64,000 nucleotides of DNA, from assembly GCF_047496725.1 (NCBI RefSeq), contig NC_132980.1, positions 4,950,572 to 5,014,571 of the forward strand, in the 5' to 3' direction. Of the stretch, positions 22,495 through 33,719 are shown piece after piece. Every line of letters begins with the position of its first letter. Position 1 is the first letter of the stretch. This DNA comes from Anoplolepis gracilipes (Eukaryota > Arthropoda > Insecta > Hymenoptera > Formicidae). The position numbers and the translations under genes were made by a program. The notes under the pieces are model-generated. The model worked only from the letters and a program-made list of their open reading frames with translations, was not told where the DNA came from and did not search any database.

Positions 22495-23693
22495 TCATGT
22501 AATTTTACGTATTACGTTCGTTAGAGGATTGTATTCGACAACGCGATCATGCAAAATGAGACAATAATGAGACGGTAGTGTTTGCCGGCACATTTTCCTT
22601 ACAATCAAATTCTATTCTTACGTCTACAGTAGCATTTTTCACCGTTTCATTTTGTCGAGAACAATCGATGATTACAAACGGACCGTAAAGTAGAAACAGT
22701 GAGACGGTGAGGCTCGGTTCGAGGTACTCGTATCCGTAATAGTTTTTGCAGAAATGCGCGTACGTGTCGTATAGAATTGACCATCTGTTTTTATCGAAAT
22801 CCAGATTCATGTCGTTGTACGGATAACATTCCGAGTTTAGATAAAGTTTCACGTTTGTTAATTTGCAGTCGTCGAATTTACTCATCCTCGAGCATAACAT
22901 TCTTCCGACCTGTCTGCAGAGCAAAGATAACGTATCGTAGTTTCTCCAGCTGAGTCGCGGTCTTAATGGCCCACGAATGCTTGGCTGTACGCTGCAACTC
23001 GTGCAGCGGAAACTCGTACAGATCCCACGAGCGAAAACCTATGCTGAGGTAGCATCCGCTTTCCAGAGCGCGCAGCATAAATAGCTTCTTAATTTCACTC
23101 AACAGCACATGTGGCATTCGCCATTGTATCTTGAATATGTTGATCACATGCTCCACCGCCGAAGCTCCAATCAGACAATTGTCATTGCGCGATCGTATTA
23201 AGATCAACTCGTGACGAGCATTAATTACTATGCGTCTGTAATCCTCGCAAAATCCCAATAACATGTAGAGCAGTACGCAAAAATTAAAGTGTCCATTCAC
23301 AGTAGTTGGATCACTCCAGCCAGCATTTCTCATAATCACGCTTCTATCGGATGATATTGTTACATAGTTTTTGAGCATACTTGTTATTCCCACGTTGCGA
23401 TCAATCTCCACGCCATTGAGTTCCTATCGAATCTCATCAAACATGAATGCTACATAATTATTTTGCAGTACCATATTAGATCCGTCAGTTGAATTGTTTA
23501 TCTTCAATTCTCCCTTGATGTATAAGAAACTCTCGTACGGCAATGTATACAGATCCTGTTGTTGTATGGGTATTCTTATCTCGTCACTGTGTCCGAACGT
23601 TGTGTTGGTGAATGGGTTGTATGCATGAGTCTCAATCTTGACGATGCGATCGTCAAAGATCGGTTGGTCCGCAATGTTGAAAATGTCAGTCAT
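22495..23693 (-). pseudogene. MCP: Polinton major capsid protein (double jelly-roll)
   Basis: Begins with ATG at 23693 and runs about 400 codons to TGA at 22495. Recognised by FGHSDEIRIPIQQQDLYTLP near the N-terminus, the region after FDEIR, WRMPHVLLSEIKKL, SFRSWDLYEFPL-like motifs and a C-terminal TATVDVRIEF-like strand, all conserved in insect Polinton hexon-type capsid proteins. Forms the trimeric capsomers. This copy has TAG at 23423-23421 and frameshifts near 22890 and 22545, so no full capsid protein is made. Confidence 0.85.
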
Positions 23694-23876
23694 CGTTCAA
23701 ATGTTCCGCACCGCGAATCCCAAAGATTGTAAAAACGCAACGTTTGATGCGTTCAATTTCTTTTCTTTAGTGCAGAATGATTGCGTATTAGCAAATCTCG
23801 TTGTTGTTGTCGCTGGCGTCGTAAAGATTGTGTTGTCTCTCACGTCTTTCGATCCGTTCAACACGAGCATCACACG

Positions 23877-24632
23877 TTAATTTTGCCGCCGTCGTACATG
23901 TACTCTAATGGTGATCTCTTCTCCTCGAAAATCGAGTAATCGTTCTTCCTGATCGACAATGCGTAACGTTAAATCAGTACTGCTCCGTACGATGATCGGT
24001 AGGTAAATGATGTGCGCCGGTGTTTCCGATATCTTATATCCTGGTGGTACCCTTGGTGAAAATTCGTGTATCGTATGAACGAGTTTACCGTTGTTGTACG
24101 CACCCGCGGTGACATTACATTCGACGCGGATAATGTTCATGTTGATAATGTTTATCGACACGTCCGACTCATGCCATTTTCGCGGCTGCAGTATACGGTT
24201 CGAGAATCCTAGCAGCGATCCAATGTTGTTAGGCTTGCTAAAATTTATTCTGAAGGTGCATTTGATCTCGCTCCTCATCGTATTGTAATTAGCGCGGAGC
24301 ACTATCGGCCATTTTCCATCCTCAAAGTCATCGTCGTCAGTGTGTTTTTTATCACCATCACGAACTGCGTGTTGCGAATGTTTTCGTGAAATTGTTTTTT
24401 TCAAAAATTCATGTATCGCTTACAGCTCATACGATCCCTCGGGAATCGTAATTTCCGCATCATCTTTACTAAAGTAAAATTTATTATTCGAGGAATTCAC
24501 GTTCGATATCGTGTGATAACTCTCAAAATCCGCTAGACCGAGCTCGTATTCACCATCGCTTAAATCTACGGTGGCAGAGTAATTTGCCGCGAGAACACTG
24601 CTCTTCCCAGTCAGCGTGAATGTCATAGACAT
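23877..24632 (-). pseudogene. Polinton penton/minor capsid (single jelly-roll), one stop
   Basis: Likely ATG 24632 (MSMTFTLTG); 251 codons. It contains YELGLADFESYHTI and SNNKFYFSKDD, then TAA at about 24419, and resumes in the same frame with a charged linker, RSEIKCTFRINFSKPNN, GSLLGF and a C-terminal ITIRVHVRRR. This order fits the vertex protein of insect Polintons. It sits between the protease and the major capsid gene, all on the minus strand. One nonsense codon breaks it. Confidence 0.8.
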
Positions 24633-24660
24633 ATCACCAAACTGTTTAACGAATACTAAG

Positions 24661-25041
24661 TTAAATAGCGCAATGTATGTCTTTAAATTCACGTGCATTG
24701 ACCGTTTGGAGAAACTGCAAGCACAATTGTCCGCAGATGCTTTGATTATAAGTTTGATAGGATGTGTGATTATACTCTATTTTTGACACATTTAAACATT
24801 GTATCAATTCATTCGGCGGACAAAGATTGCCAAAACTGTCAAAATATATAGCGCGATTCCTTTTTTTTGCATACGCTACCCAGTGAGTACCCGAGCCTTT
24901 AGCGTTATCCAAATTTATGATGCCACTCTCGTTTCGATATATATCACCGATCGGTAATGAGTCACGCATAAAAACACCTCTAAAATACGGAATGCGCATA
25001 CGTTTTGCTAGTTGAAGCAGTTGTATGTTGGTAGTTTTCAC
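24661..25041 (-). CDS. PRO: Adenovirus-type cysteine protease (adenain-like)
   Basis: 126 codons. Catalytic layout of the Ulp1/adenain fold: THWVAY (His), IYFDSFG (Asp) and QSICGQLC (Gln...Cys). Cleaves capsid precursors during maturation in related elements. The frame opens at GTG 25041, where other copies would be expected to have ATG; the next in-frame ATG (24999) would drop the first 14 residues. It overlaps the first codons of the upstream-numbered penton region and follows the minor capsid gene with a 4-base overlap, indicating a compact late-gene cluster. Otherwise open. Confidence 0.85.
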   Translation of the reverse strand: MKTTNIQLLQLAKRMRIPYFRGVFMRDSLPIGDIYRNESGIINLDNAKGSGTHWVAYAKKRNRAIYFDSFGNLCPPNELIQCLNVSKIEYNHTSYQTYNQSICGQLCLQFLQTVNAREFKDIHCAI

Positions 25042-25691
25042 CCTCTGGCATTTTTAGTGTCTCTTTGACGTTTTTTTTTCTTCTTTCTCATTGAGACTCC
25101 TCGTCCGTATTTGTATGGCGCGAGATACAATCCACGACCTTCCATGGCGCGATTGTGACGTAGCATCTCTTGAAATTGACGTTGTGTAGCTTTTCCGTCG
25201 TTTACCATCTTTGCTACACCAGCCGCTCCACCAATCAGAGATCCGAGAGCACCCAACACTGGTAGAATCGATAATACGCCCCCGCGTTTCTCTACCGGAA
25301 GTATTTGTTTTTTCGTAATCTTTTTCTTCGTCGACGGCATTTTCATACCCACACCCATTTTCGTCTTCGCTTTCATGACCGTCCAAACGGCCGTGGCGGC
25401 TGCTCTTTCACCAAAATTCGAATCTTTCGCTGTAATACGTTTTCGCGCCCTCGCAGCTAGTATACGATCCGCTACGTGTCGTTCGCCGAGGTCGTTGCTT
25501 CACGAGTAAGCTAAATCGTGTTCACGACACGCGACGTCCAATGGGTTGATGCCTCCATCACCTCTAGTCAATCGTTCTTGTAAACGAGTTTCCGGTCTGC
25601 AAAACTGATATCTAGGAATATGTAATTCGATAGAAAGTGCATTTATCGCACGATTCAACAGACCACAGCCTCTTACGGTTCCCGCTGACAT
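25038..25691 (-). pseudogene. Phospholipase-A2-domain minor capsid protein, one stop
   Basis: ATG 25691; 217 codons in one frame with a single TGA near 25498. Residues ~25-65 carry the parvovirus-VP1-like PLA2 signature: Cys-containing Ca-loop region (YQFCRPETRL), GINPLDVACREHDLAY with the His-Asp pair. The downstream part has a Gly/Ala-rich hydrophobic helix (LGALGSLIGGAAGVAK) and a poly-basic C-terminus. The Ca-loop reads CRPET rather than CGPGT, which would impair calcium binding. In adintoviruses such proteins are thought to breach membranes; here that is by analogy. Confidence 0.78.
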
Positions 25692-26040
25692 TCGTAACAA
25701 TCTTTTATCATCGGCGCTGGACCGTCAATGTGCGTTTGTTGTCACGGTCGATTATAATGTTCGAAACAGCGACGATAGGTCTGAACCTCCGAATCCGCCT
25801 TTATGTATTACGGAAGTTTATCCCACAAACGCTCCACGTAACAACCAAACTGTTTCAATAAAATAATCTTCGGTATATATCGTAACTGTTCTGAGGTAAG
25901 GTTGAGAATATCACAGTCATCCGACAGTGAAAGAAACATGTTTGATACTGAGCGGTTTCGATTTTATGCGCATCTATAAATAGGCTCTTCTCCTCTCACC
26001 CCCTCCTCAGAAAGTATTGTTAAGTCTGATTAGACAAGTC
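25692..26040. promoter_or_regulatory. Divergent promoter region with TATA box
   Basis: The gap between the minus-strand capsid cluster and the plus-strand ATPase. A TATAAATA box at 25975-25982 lies about 60 bp before the ATPase ATG, followed by a C/T-rich tract. It probably drives the rightward genes; no clear TATA faces the capsid genes. Confidence 0.5.
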
Positions 26041-26730
26041 ATGCGATTCGTGCTACAACCAACGGTAATTAAAGTAACAAATTTTGACAATAGGCTAATG
26101 TCTGAAAAAGAAATACACAAACATGGAAAAATGTTACCGAATACAATACGCGGTCTCATTTGCGGCCCTTCGAATTGTGGTAAAACTAACTTGTTGATAA
26201 GCTTGATAAAAAGTCCAAACGGCATACGCTTTGAAAATTTATACATATATTCAAAATCGCTTCAACAACCAAAATATCAATATTTGGAAAATTTACTATC
26301 ATCGATAGGTGAAATTGGGTACTTTACGTTCTCTAATAACAGCGATGTCATACCATCGAGAGAGGCGCTTCCGAATTCTGTTTTTATCTTTGATGACGTG
26401 GCATGCGACAAGCAAGATACGATAAGAGAGTACTTCTCAATGAGTCGACACTCAAGCGTCGATTGTTTCTATCTCTGTCAAACGTATGCCAAGATACCCA
26501 AGCATCTTATACGCGACAATGCTAATCTGTTGATTTTATTTAAACAAGACGGTACAAACTTGCGACATGTGTACAACGATCATGTAAATACTGACATGTC
26601 TTACAATGATTTTAGCGCGTTATGTCAAAAATGTTGGCAGCACAAGTATGGATTTCTAGTAATTGACAAAGACAGTTCAATGAACAATGGACGCTACAGA
26701 AGAGGTTTTAATGAATTTGCGGTACCGTAA
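26041..26730 (+). CDS. ATP: Polinton packaging ATPase (FtsK/HerA type)
   Basis: 229 codons from ATG 26041, intact. Walker A GPSNCGKT at about 26170, Walker B VFIFDDV at about 26390, then a Gln sensor-like segment (CQTYAKIP). Drives DNA into the procapsid in related viruses. An earlier non-ATG extension is open to 26017. First gene right of the TATA region; 58 bp of A-rich leader precede the next gene. No lesion seen. Confidence 0.9.
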   Translation: MRFVLQPTVIKVTNFDNRLMSEKEIHKHGKMLPNTIRGLICGPSNCGKTNLLISLIKSPNGIRFENLYIYSKSLQQPKYQYLENLLSSIGEIGYFTFSNNSDVIPSREALPNSVFIFDDVACDKQDTIREYFSMSRHSSVDCFYLCQTYAKIPKHLIRDNANLLILFKQDGTNLRHVYNDHVNTDMSYNDFSALCQKCWQHKYGFLVIDKDSSMNNGRYRRGFNEFAVP

Positions 26731-26788
26731 AACAGTCAGTTGCTATCGAAACATTAACAGAGCAACGTATACATAAAAAAAAAAAAAC

Positions 26789-27883
26789 ATGAGTGATAAC
26801 AGTGATCGTGAAAAGATTGCACGAAAAATTGCACAGACGAGCGAGTCAATTCGCAAAAAATATCGCGCGTTAAAAACTGGCAAAGTTGAGGAAGATGTAG
26901 CGTTGGAGAAACAGTTTAAGCCGATTAGCGAGCCTCTAAAACAGCTTGTTCAAAATACCGTCGATGTAGAATCCGACGTATCGAAAATCGAACCGTTTAG
27001 TATACTCGGAAAAGACCATGTTGAAAAGAAAATTATTAAAGGTAAAAAACAATCAGGAATCTCATTAAATGATTTGAGCTCAAAGCAAAAACGATTAAAC
27101 GTCTCATTAAATGATTTGCCGATAACTTCTACACCAAATCAAAGACGAACGATACCGGACACATCTACTCAGATAGAAATTGCGCAACCGTGTCAATTAT
27201 CGTACGAGCAACCACCCGCCGAAGAAATTTTTGAAACTACACCCGATTTGTTGGTTACAACGGTTCAACGTGAATTGCAAATGTCCGAAGGTGTAAACAT
27301 ATTTCGAGAGCATTTAGGTCCACTCGGACAAAAATATATACTAACTTTTATGAATCAAGATAGAGATAAAGCTATGGATTATGTGTATGGCATTAAGTTT
27401 TCTAACGATGGAATAATCCTCGGTGATAAACATTTTGACGTAGACAAAAATGATAATATAATTATCAATGAAGTAAAATATACGGGAACGCCGGGTCTCT
27501 ATGAATTAATTTTCAAAAAAATCCCCGACGATGAAATATACACCGAAGATGATTTGCTTAAATATAAAAGTATATTACTAGCGACGAATGCGCATAAACG
27601 TGGGAACAAAGCACATAATCCAGTATTAGGGACTAGAGGATATAAGTATAAAAATGTAATTGCACCGTTATTTTCTAGCGGAAAAGCTGGAAAAGGTATA
27701 CTACCGCACGCTATGACTCTAAACGACAATAAGATCGACTACATGCATTGGAACGATCCAAACGAGTTGGTAGATCGTTTGCGATTACTGGATGCTTCGT
27801 GTCGAGCCGGTAACAATGCTCACGACAATGAAATCATGTCGATTATCGAAGAACTTCGCGAAGATGGTCTTATTATAAATTGA
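26789..27883 (+). CDS. Large conserved Polinton protein (DUF8207-like), intact
   Basis: 364 codons from ATG preceded by A12. The N-terminal ~60 residues are charged and helical; a low-complexity middle follows with two SLNDL repeats; the C-terminal half has YGIKFSNDGIILGD, TPGLYELIF, HKRGNKAHNP and a closing NEIMSIIEELREDGLI helix. This C-terminal pattern is common in insect proteins annotated DUF8207, many of them Maverick-encoded; their function is unknown. Position between ATPase and the coiled-coil/integrase genes is constant in insect Polintons as I know them. No stop or frameshift. Confidence 0.75.
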   Translation: MSDNSDREKIARKIAQTSESIRKKYRALKTGKVEEDVALEKQFKPISEPLKQLVQNTVDVESDVSKIEPFSILGKDHVEKKIIKGKKQSGISLNDLSSKQKRLNVSLNDLPITSTPNQRRTIPDTSTQIEIAQPCQLSYEQPPAEEIFETTPDLLVTTVQRELQMSEGVNIFREHLGPLGQKYILTFMNQDRDKAMDYVYGIKFSNDGIILGDKHFDVDKNDNIIINEVKYTGTPGLYELIFKKIPDDEIYTEDDLLKYKSILLATNAHKRGNKAHNPVLGTRGYKYKNVIAPLFSSGKAGKGILPHAMTLNDNKIDYMHWNDPNELVDRLRLLDASCRAGNNAHDNEIMSIIEELREDGLIIN

Positions 27884-27950
27884 ATGATGTCTCGACAAAA
27901 CTAATCAGTCGATCAGCGTCGCGTGACACTTTACGAAGCGTCGGAAAAAA

Positions 27951-28309
27951 ATGCCTATCAACAAATTTGGCTTATTCGATTCAAGAAATGATGCAACCGG
28001 CACAAACGGCTCTTAGGATAGATTGGTAAAAAGCTGTACGAAAACGCTCTGTGTCGCGTCGTTACAGACTTCGATGCGAGGTCGCGTAAGATTCGTCGTG
28101 TAGCGCAACTTGAAGCTGACACCGATGCCGTCAACAAATTGTACGTGCAGTCCTGCGTTAAAAGATTAATGAATCGACAGAAAGAATCAGACAAGAAGCT
28201 TTCTTCGCTTGAAAAGGACGTGCGAGCATTACAGATTGCGCTAAACAAACTTCAACGCGCGGCTAACGCTAACTCAGAGACAGCTATCAACCTGAATGAG
28301 CATCAGTGA
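27951..28309 (+). pseudogene. Coiled-coil Polinton protein, frameshifted
   Basis: ATG 27951 opens MPINKFGLFDSRNDATG, a start typical of a short insect Polinton protein. It hits TAG at about 28014, and the frame +1 carries the rest: KIRRVAQLEADTDAVNKLYV and a heptad-rich Lys/Leu coiled coil to TGA at 28307. One frameshift plus one stop. A structural or fibre-like role is conceivable but unsupported. Confidence 0.55.
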
Positions 28310-28704
28310 ACGGGTTAGGACCGGCTATCGAACGGCTATCGAACAGCTACGAAGGATTATCGAACGGCTGCGAACAATTATCGAACAATTACGAAGAATT
28401 ACCGAACTGCTATCTAACTACAATGAGTGGTAGTGGTAGTGAACGACCTAGCAGCAGTAGTAACAACAGCCTCGAACGAGGCTATCAACATCTCAAGCAG
28501 GGCTGCGAACGAGGCTATGAACACGTTCTTAATGGCTACACTCAAGGTTACAAACAACTCAAGAACTCCTACGATCGTTCAAAAGACGTCTGTGAACGAG
28601 GCTACGAACGGGTCAAAAGCGGCTACGAACGAGTCAAAAACGACTGTGAAAAAGGCTGCGAACGGGTCAAGAACGATTTTCGAATGGGTGAAGGACGGCG
28701 GTGA
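28310..28704 (+). CDS. Repeat protein of ~8-residue Tyr/Cys units
   Basis: A frame open to 28704 with a first in-frame ATG at about 28423. It is built of imperfect repeats: LSN-Y/C-E units first, then a Ser-rich stretch, then ERGYEHV, ERGYERVKSGYERVKND and EKGCERVKND. The DNA is tandemly repetitive (GAACGGCTA- and TGCGAACGAGG-like units). It lies between the coiled-coil gene and integrase. It may be a short fibre or a repeat-expanded linker; other frames are also partly open through the repeats, so confidence is low. Confidence 0.4.
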
Positions 28705-28780
28705 ACAATGCAAGAACGGATTAAGAACGGGTCAGAAAACGCGAAAAAAAAGGTTATTAAAGGACGATAAACGAAAATAA

Positions 28781-29763
28781 GTGATAAAAAAGCAAACAAC
28801 AAACAACCATCGAGAAAAACTGGCAAAGCAAAGAATCAATAGTTTGGAGAGACGGCAGTTGGTAAATGAACTGCACGCGCCAGCGAAAAAAAGTTTTCCC
28901 CGAAGACACGTCATAGTGCGGGGATACGATGATCTGTGGCAAGCCGACATCGTCGAGATGCGTCCGTATGCTCGAGTCAATAAGGGATACAATTACATAC
29001 TCACTGTTATCGATGTGTTGAACAAGTATGCGTAGATCGTACCGCTCAAGAGTAAAGGTGGAAGCGAGACGGCCGATGCGATTGCAGAGATAATTCGAGA
29101 CGATGCGAGATGCCCGAAAAATTTTCAAACCGATCAAGGAAAAGAATTTTACAATGCAAATGTACAAAACCTCATGAAGAAACACAATATTAATCATTAT
29201 TCGACATATTTCGTCATGAAAGCCTCGATCGTGGAACGCTTCAATCGTACTTTGAAGAATAAAATGTGGAAAATGTTTACGCTCAATGAAAACTACAAGT
29301 GGATCGACGAACTATCGAGACTTGTTGAAGAGTACAACACGCAAAAACATCGCACTATCGGTATGAGACCTGTCGATGTTACTCCAGCCGTCGCGGAGAA
29401 ACTTTAAATACGGTGTACAGCAACGTAAAGATTGCGGCGCCAACGAAATTTAAAATAGGCGATTCGGTGCGTGTGAGTAAATTCAAGACTTTATTCGAAA
29501 AAGGCTACACACCAAATTGGACCACCGAAGTATTTGAAATTGTTAAGATACAGAAAACTAATCCCGTGACATATATATTAAAAGATTCACGCGGAAATCC
29601 CGTCGCCGGTGGATTTTACGAATACGAACTACAACGCGTTGCTAATCCCGATATATATCTTGTAGAAAAGATATTGAGGAAGAGGGAGGATGAAGTTTTT
29701 GTGAAATGGTTGGGATTCGATAGTTCACGGAATTCTTGGATACATAAAAATAATGTATTGTAA
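28781..29763 (+). pseudogene. INT: Polinton integrase (rve) with chromodomain, decayed
   Basis: Retroviral-type integrase. DLWQADIVEM gives the first Asp (~28937), FQTDQGKEF the second (~29125) and VERFNR the Glu (~29235). The C-terminal part ends in a chromodomain (VEKILRKREDEVFVKWLGF...SRNSW). Inserts the element and makes the 6-bp duplication. Two lesions: TAG at about 29034 after NKYA and a frame change at about 29400. Opens at GTG 28781 after a stop; the native start probably lay slightly upstream. Confidence 0.88.
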
Positions 29764-30000
29764 AAAATAATGTATTGTAAAAATATTATATAAAGTTTAC
29801 ATATATATATAATATTCAAATATACACTTTTTACGACAGTAATGCCCCCATGGTAGCGTATCGATACTTTTAGGTATTATATACCGTTTATCATCGTGTG
29901 GACTTAGAGCAATTTTTTTCTGCCACATGATATATACTTTATGCATTTTTTATCTTATACTCGATTGCTGCCGCGTCATTTCAATTCCTTCGTTCAAACA

Positions 30001-33000
30001 CTACATGTAATCGTCAAATGTTATTGTTTTCGCGACGACGCTATTCTTGACACCTTTTACCTTTTTCGTATTTTTTTTACCATCTACTTTTAGCGCATAC
30101 ATTTTTGCTCTAAGCCCGACAAATTCTGTCATTATCATACCGTTGTTTTCATCCTTCATCAAACCCGGAACTTTTTTATTCATAAGCAGTATACCATACG
30201 CATTGTCTGTCGCATAGTCGCTCGTGTCGAACTTGTCAATGTCTCGCTTCATATTCTCATACATGTCTTCGCACTCAATGTGATATATGAGACTATCCAT
30301 GTCAGTGTACATGACTTTACATTTTTCTTTATACATTGGAATCATGTAATCGTGATGAAATTCGTACAAATACATTTTGGATACATCAAGTATACACATA
30401 CCTACATAGATTGGTTTGTAAAACTTCACCTCGAGTCTACGCAATTCCACAGCGATTAAATTTTCTGAGAAAACGCTCCGGCTATAAAAATTTGGTTTCG
30501 CGATCATTGCCTCTGCGCCGTACCTATCGTCCCACTTTGTTATAAGTTTAATATCTACGCGATTGCGCACATTTTTCATCATTTTACCAAAAACTGTATT
30601 ATACATTAATTTGTATAAATTCTTTTCAAAATCATTTTTCGCCATTGTTCTAAATTGTGTGTTTAGTTCAATATATGTACATAACCATGGAGATTGCGCG
30701 AATTGTAATATGCGATGAATTTTTGTAACGCGAAGACCGTGTCGCGTACATTGCTGCAGATTGCGGTAGTGTATTACGTATCGTTTCTTATCGTATAAGG
30801 TTGCGAGCAACTTGTTCTCTCACTCGCCGGGTGGCTTGTCACGTGTCGGACAAAACGGTAAGTCAGTATGTGCGTTGTGAAGATGTTGCGGGTACTCGAG
30901 ATCGACTTCGAGGATATAGCCTGTAGGCGAATCGGACGCGATCGATGATAGATCAAAATTGTTTATATTGTCAACCCATTGAAAACTAGCATAAGGCAAA
31001 GGTTGACACATTGCCCATCCGTATAAATTATTTACATCAAAATACATTAGATACGATGACGGTTTCAATGAGTCGTATGACTGCATGTACTTGTTATTAG
31101 CATGCGCGTATCTTTTGGAACATTGGCTCAAACCACCACATATACCTCGTTCTATAAACATTACCGTATCATATCGAGTGTCAGTGAGCAATTCAGACTT
31201 AATGTTTGTATGCTTCAACATGACATCCCACGTGTATCCGGGCAGAGTATAGTAATGTGCAGGGTCGAGCCCGTAACTCTTGATACAATTGTCACGAAAA
31301 TTTTCAAAAACATCGGCTAATAACAAGACATCAATTTTTAAATATAGATCGCTATATTCGCCTAGCGTTCTAATGGAGAATCGGTTCCAAACAGTCTCGG
31401 CGTGCGCGTAATCGCTCTCGGATACTGTGTCATCGATCAAGGAACTGTAAAATAATTCGCACGGAGGTAAACATGTATCGTGCAATTTATCTACACAATC
31501 GATATATTCGTACGGAAAGACACCTTTTCGCGTTAACAAATCAAAGTCTTCTACACGTAAATTTTGATATTCAGATTGTAAAATTTTTAATTTATCTTTA
31601 CTGAGAAAAGATGTTAATTTTTTGAGACTTGTTGTGAGAAATTTAAAAGAATCAATGAAGCATAATTTAATGTAATTTCGTGATTTGTCTTCCGTAAGTT
31701 TAACATCTTTCGTAAATGAAATGTATCTTTCTTTAGTTATCGGAAGTAGATCGATTCTTCCTTCGAACGCTGTGGCTATTTCCTCGATTATAAAATGTGA
31801 ATCGTAACCGGATAAATTGTGGAAAATAATTGGAATATTAAAGGATTCCTTATAATTTAGATTGCAATTTGAATGCGCGGGACCTCTGTACCGCCCAGTG
31901 AGGTGGCAATGATCGTGTACGCGCGTATCGTCTTCCACGAATGGTTTCTCACATATATATGACATTGAGTAGCGCTATTAAACTTTTCCAATTCCTCACG
32001 CGTCAAATTTATCATGGGAAGATTTGTAGATAAAATTGTTTTCACGCGCGTTGCTAAATTTTTTAATTCTTCAGCAAACCATGCGACACAATTATTATCC
32101 CGACATGAATGATACGCGGATAACGATTTGTCGTACGAGCAATGTACATAATAAGCAATACTAAATACTTGATGATGCTGCTATACATTTTTTTCTGCTT
32201 CTTCTTCTTTGTCCGTCTTTCTCAAAACACATTCCAGGTCGGCATACACGATGAAAGGAACCTGCTCCTTCCTGTTATAGTTGTTAAAAGCGAGCCACTT
32301 ATCTTTATCGCTCGGTAATCGGATAGCGCAGTCATTCATCTTCCCGCAGTCTACAGTATGTGACTGTAGTTTCTCATTCGAATAAAAATAATGTAAACAT
32401 TTATAAAAAAAAATAGAAATAATAATTGTATATATTTTAATATCTATAAAATAGGAATAATAATTATATATTTATTTTGAAGAAAAATTAATAATAATAA
32501 ATATACATACCGATCGCAGATATATTTTTGCCCATTGTGTTTATTGAGTTGCGAACTCATGAGCCGGGATAAATTCTTGATCCACGCGAAATGTCCGATA
32601 TCTTGCGCATCTTGAATGTAGAGCAAATTGGCGTGCTTGTCCCTCTTTTGCTCCGAAAGACGAATAGGAACAATATTTTCGTTTTCGATGGTATATACAC
32701 ATTGATTGAAATATTGTTATTAATTTCAAACTTTTTAATTTGCTTAAGAGTCACTGGAAACTCAATGTCTCGAAGATTTAGCACATCCGTATAATGCGGG
32801 TACGATAATTCTCGTTCAACCCTTCTTTCAGCGGGATACATAGCAGCAGTCACTGCAAAACATGCATTGTCTTTGGATTGCACATTAACTACCGCTCGCT
32901 TCATCATTATCTTTCGCGGTAATATAATATGACATCCCGCACGTATAGGATTATATTTATTTATATTTACAGTCAAATTAAGTATACGTGATAATGCCCA

Positions 33001-33579
33001 CTCACTATCACGTTCTTGAAATTCTTCGAGAGATGCTAAAATGGGCTCGATAACACGTTGCTCGTACCATTCGCGTAAATCAGATGTACGAAAGAGTTCA
33101 CAGTTTTTTGTACTTACACTTTTATTGTCGTGCTTTTCACCCGCCACAAACTCACCGTTAAACACGGTATTCGCTTTCACACTGCAGTGTGTTTCGATAG
33201 CGTCTCGCACATGTTCGAGCACGATATCACTCGCGTCTTCGAGAAACTGGCGAGGTTCGATATAATTGATATTGATTATCGCACCAGTCGATATACGATT
33301 CTCGAACGCTGTATCAATTTTTCGCCAAAATAGTGCAGTTTGATGCGCGCTGTGTCCGGCACCCGCGTGTACGAAACGTTTGCGCAACGCATTTTTCAGT
33401 CCTTCGAATCACGCGATCTTTACGATCAACAATTGTTGATATCCGATCGATATTCACGGTCGTTTAATTCGACTCTGCTCTTCCAACGACTTGATATAAT
33501 CATCACATCGCACCTCCCACGCAAAGTACTCCTCTACCGAATTTATCAAGGTGGATTGATGCGTTAAAATTTGCTCCAT
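30001..33579 (-). pseudogene. PolB: Protein-primed family-B DNA polymerase, decayed
   Basis: Likely ATG 33579. An N-terminal domain with a CFAVTAAMYPA motif and a Cys/His finger (CDR...HTVDC) is followed by exonuclease motifs (YADLEC, FHNLSGYDSHFI), motif A DVNNLYGW (~31030), motif B YNTVFGKMMKNVRNR and motif C YTDMDSL (~30300), the DNA_pol_B_2 pattern. Replicates the element with a terminal protein. Lesions: stops near 33470 and 33430, frameshift near 32690, AT-rich insertion at about 32385-32510 in the finger region, TAG near 32182, frameshift near 31955 in a TA run, TGA near 30817. Motifs A-C themselves remain. Confidence 0.92.
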
Positions 33580-33719
33580 TTTTACATATAAGGTACACTC
33601 GCACAAGCTTCGACAATAATGGCGAGATGTGACTCTCTGTTCTGATTTCTATCTAATCGTTATATTCTTTTCACGTTGCGAAAACGTTATTCTTTCATGT
33701 AAACATCCGTCATTTCTAT

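Noticed and set aside
28757..29197. 146-aa hydrophobic frame opposite the integrase
   Set aside because: Antisense shadow of the integrase core; integrase motifs on the plus strand explain the sequence.
32385..32510. Intron inside PolB
   Set aside because: The left edge looks like a GTATGT donor, but the coding resumes after AAA, not AG, so it reads as an AT-rich insertion or a decayed intron rather than a working one.
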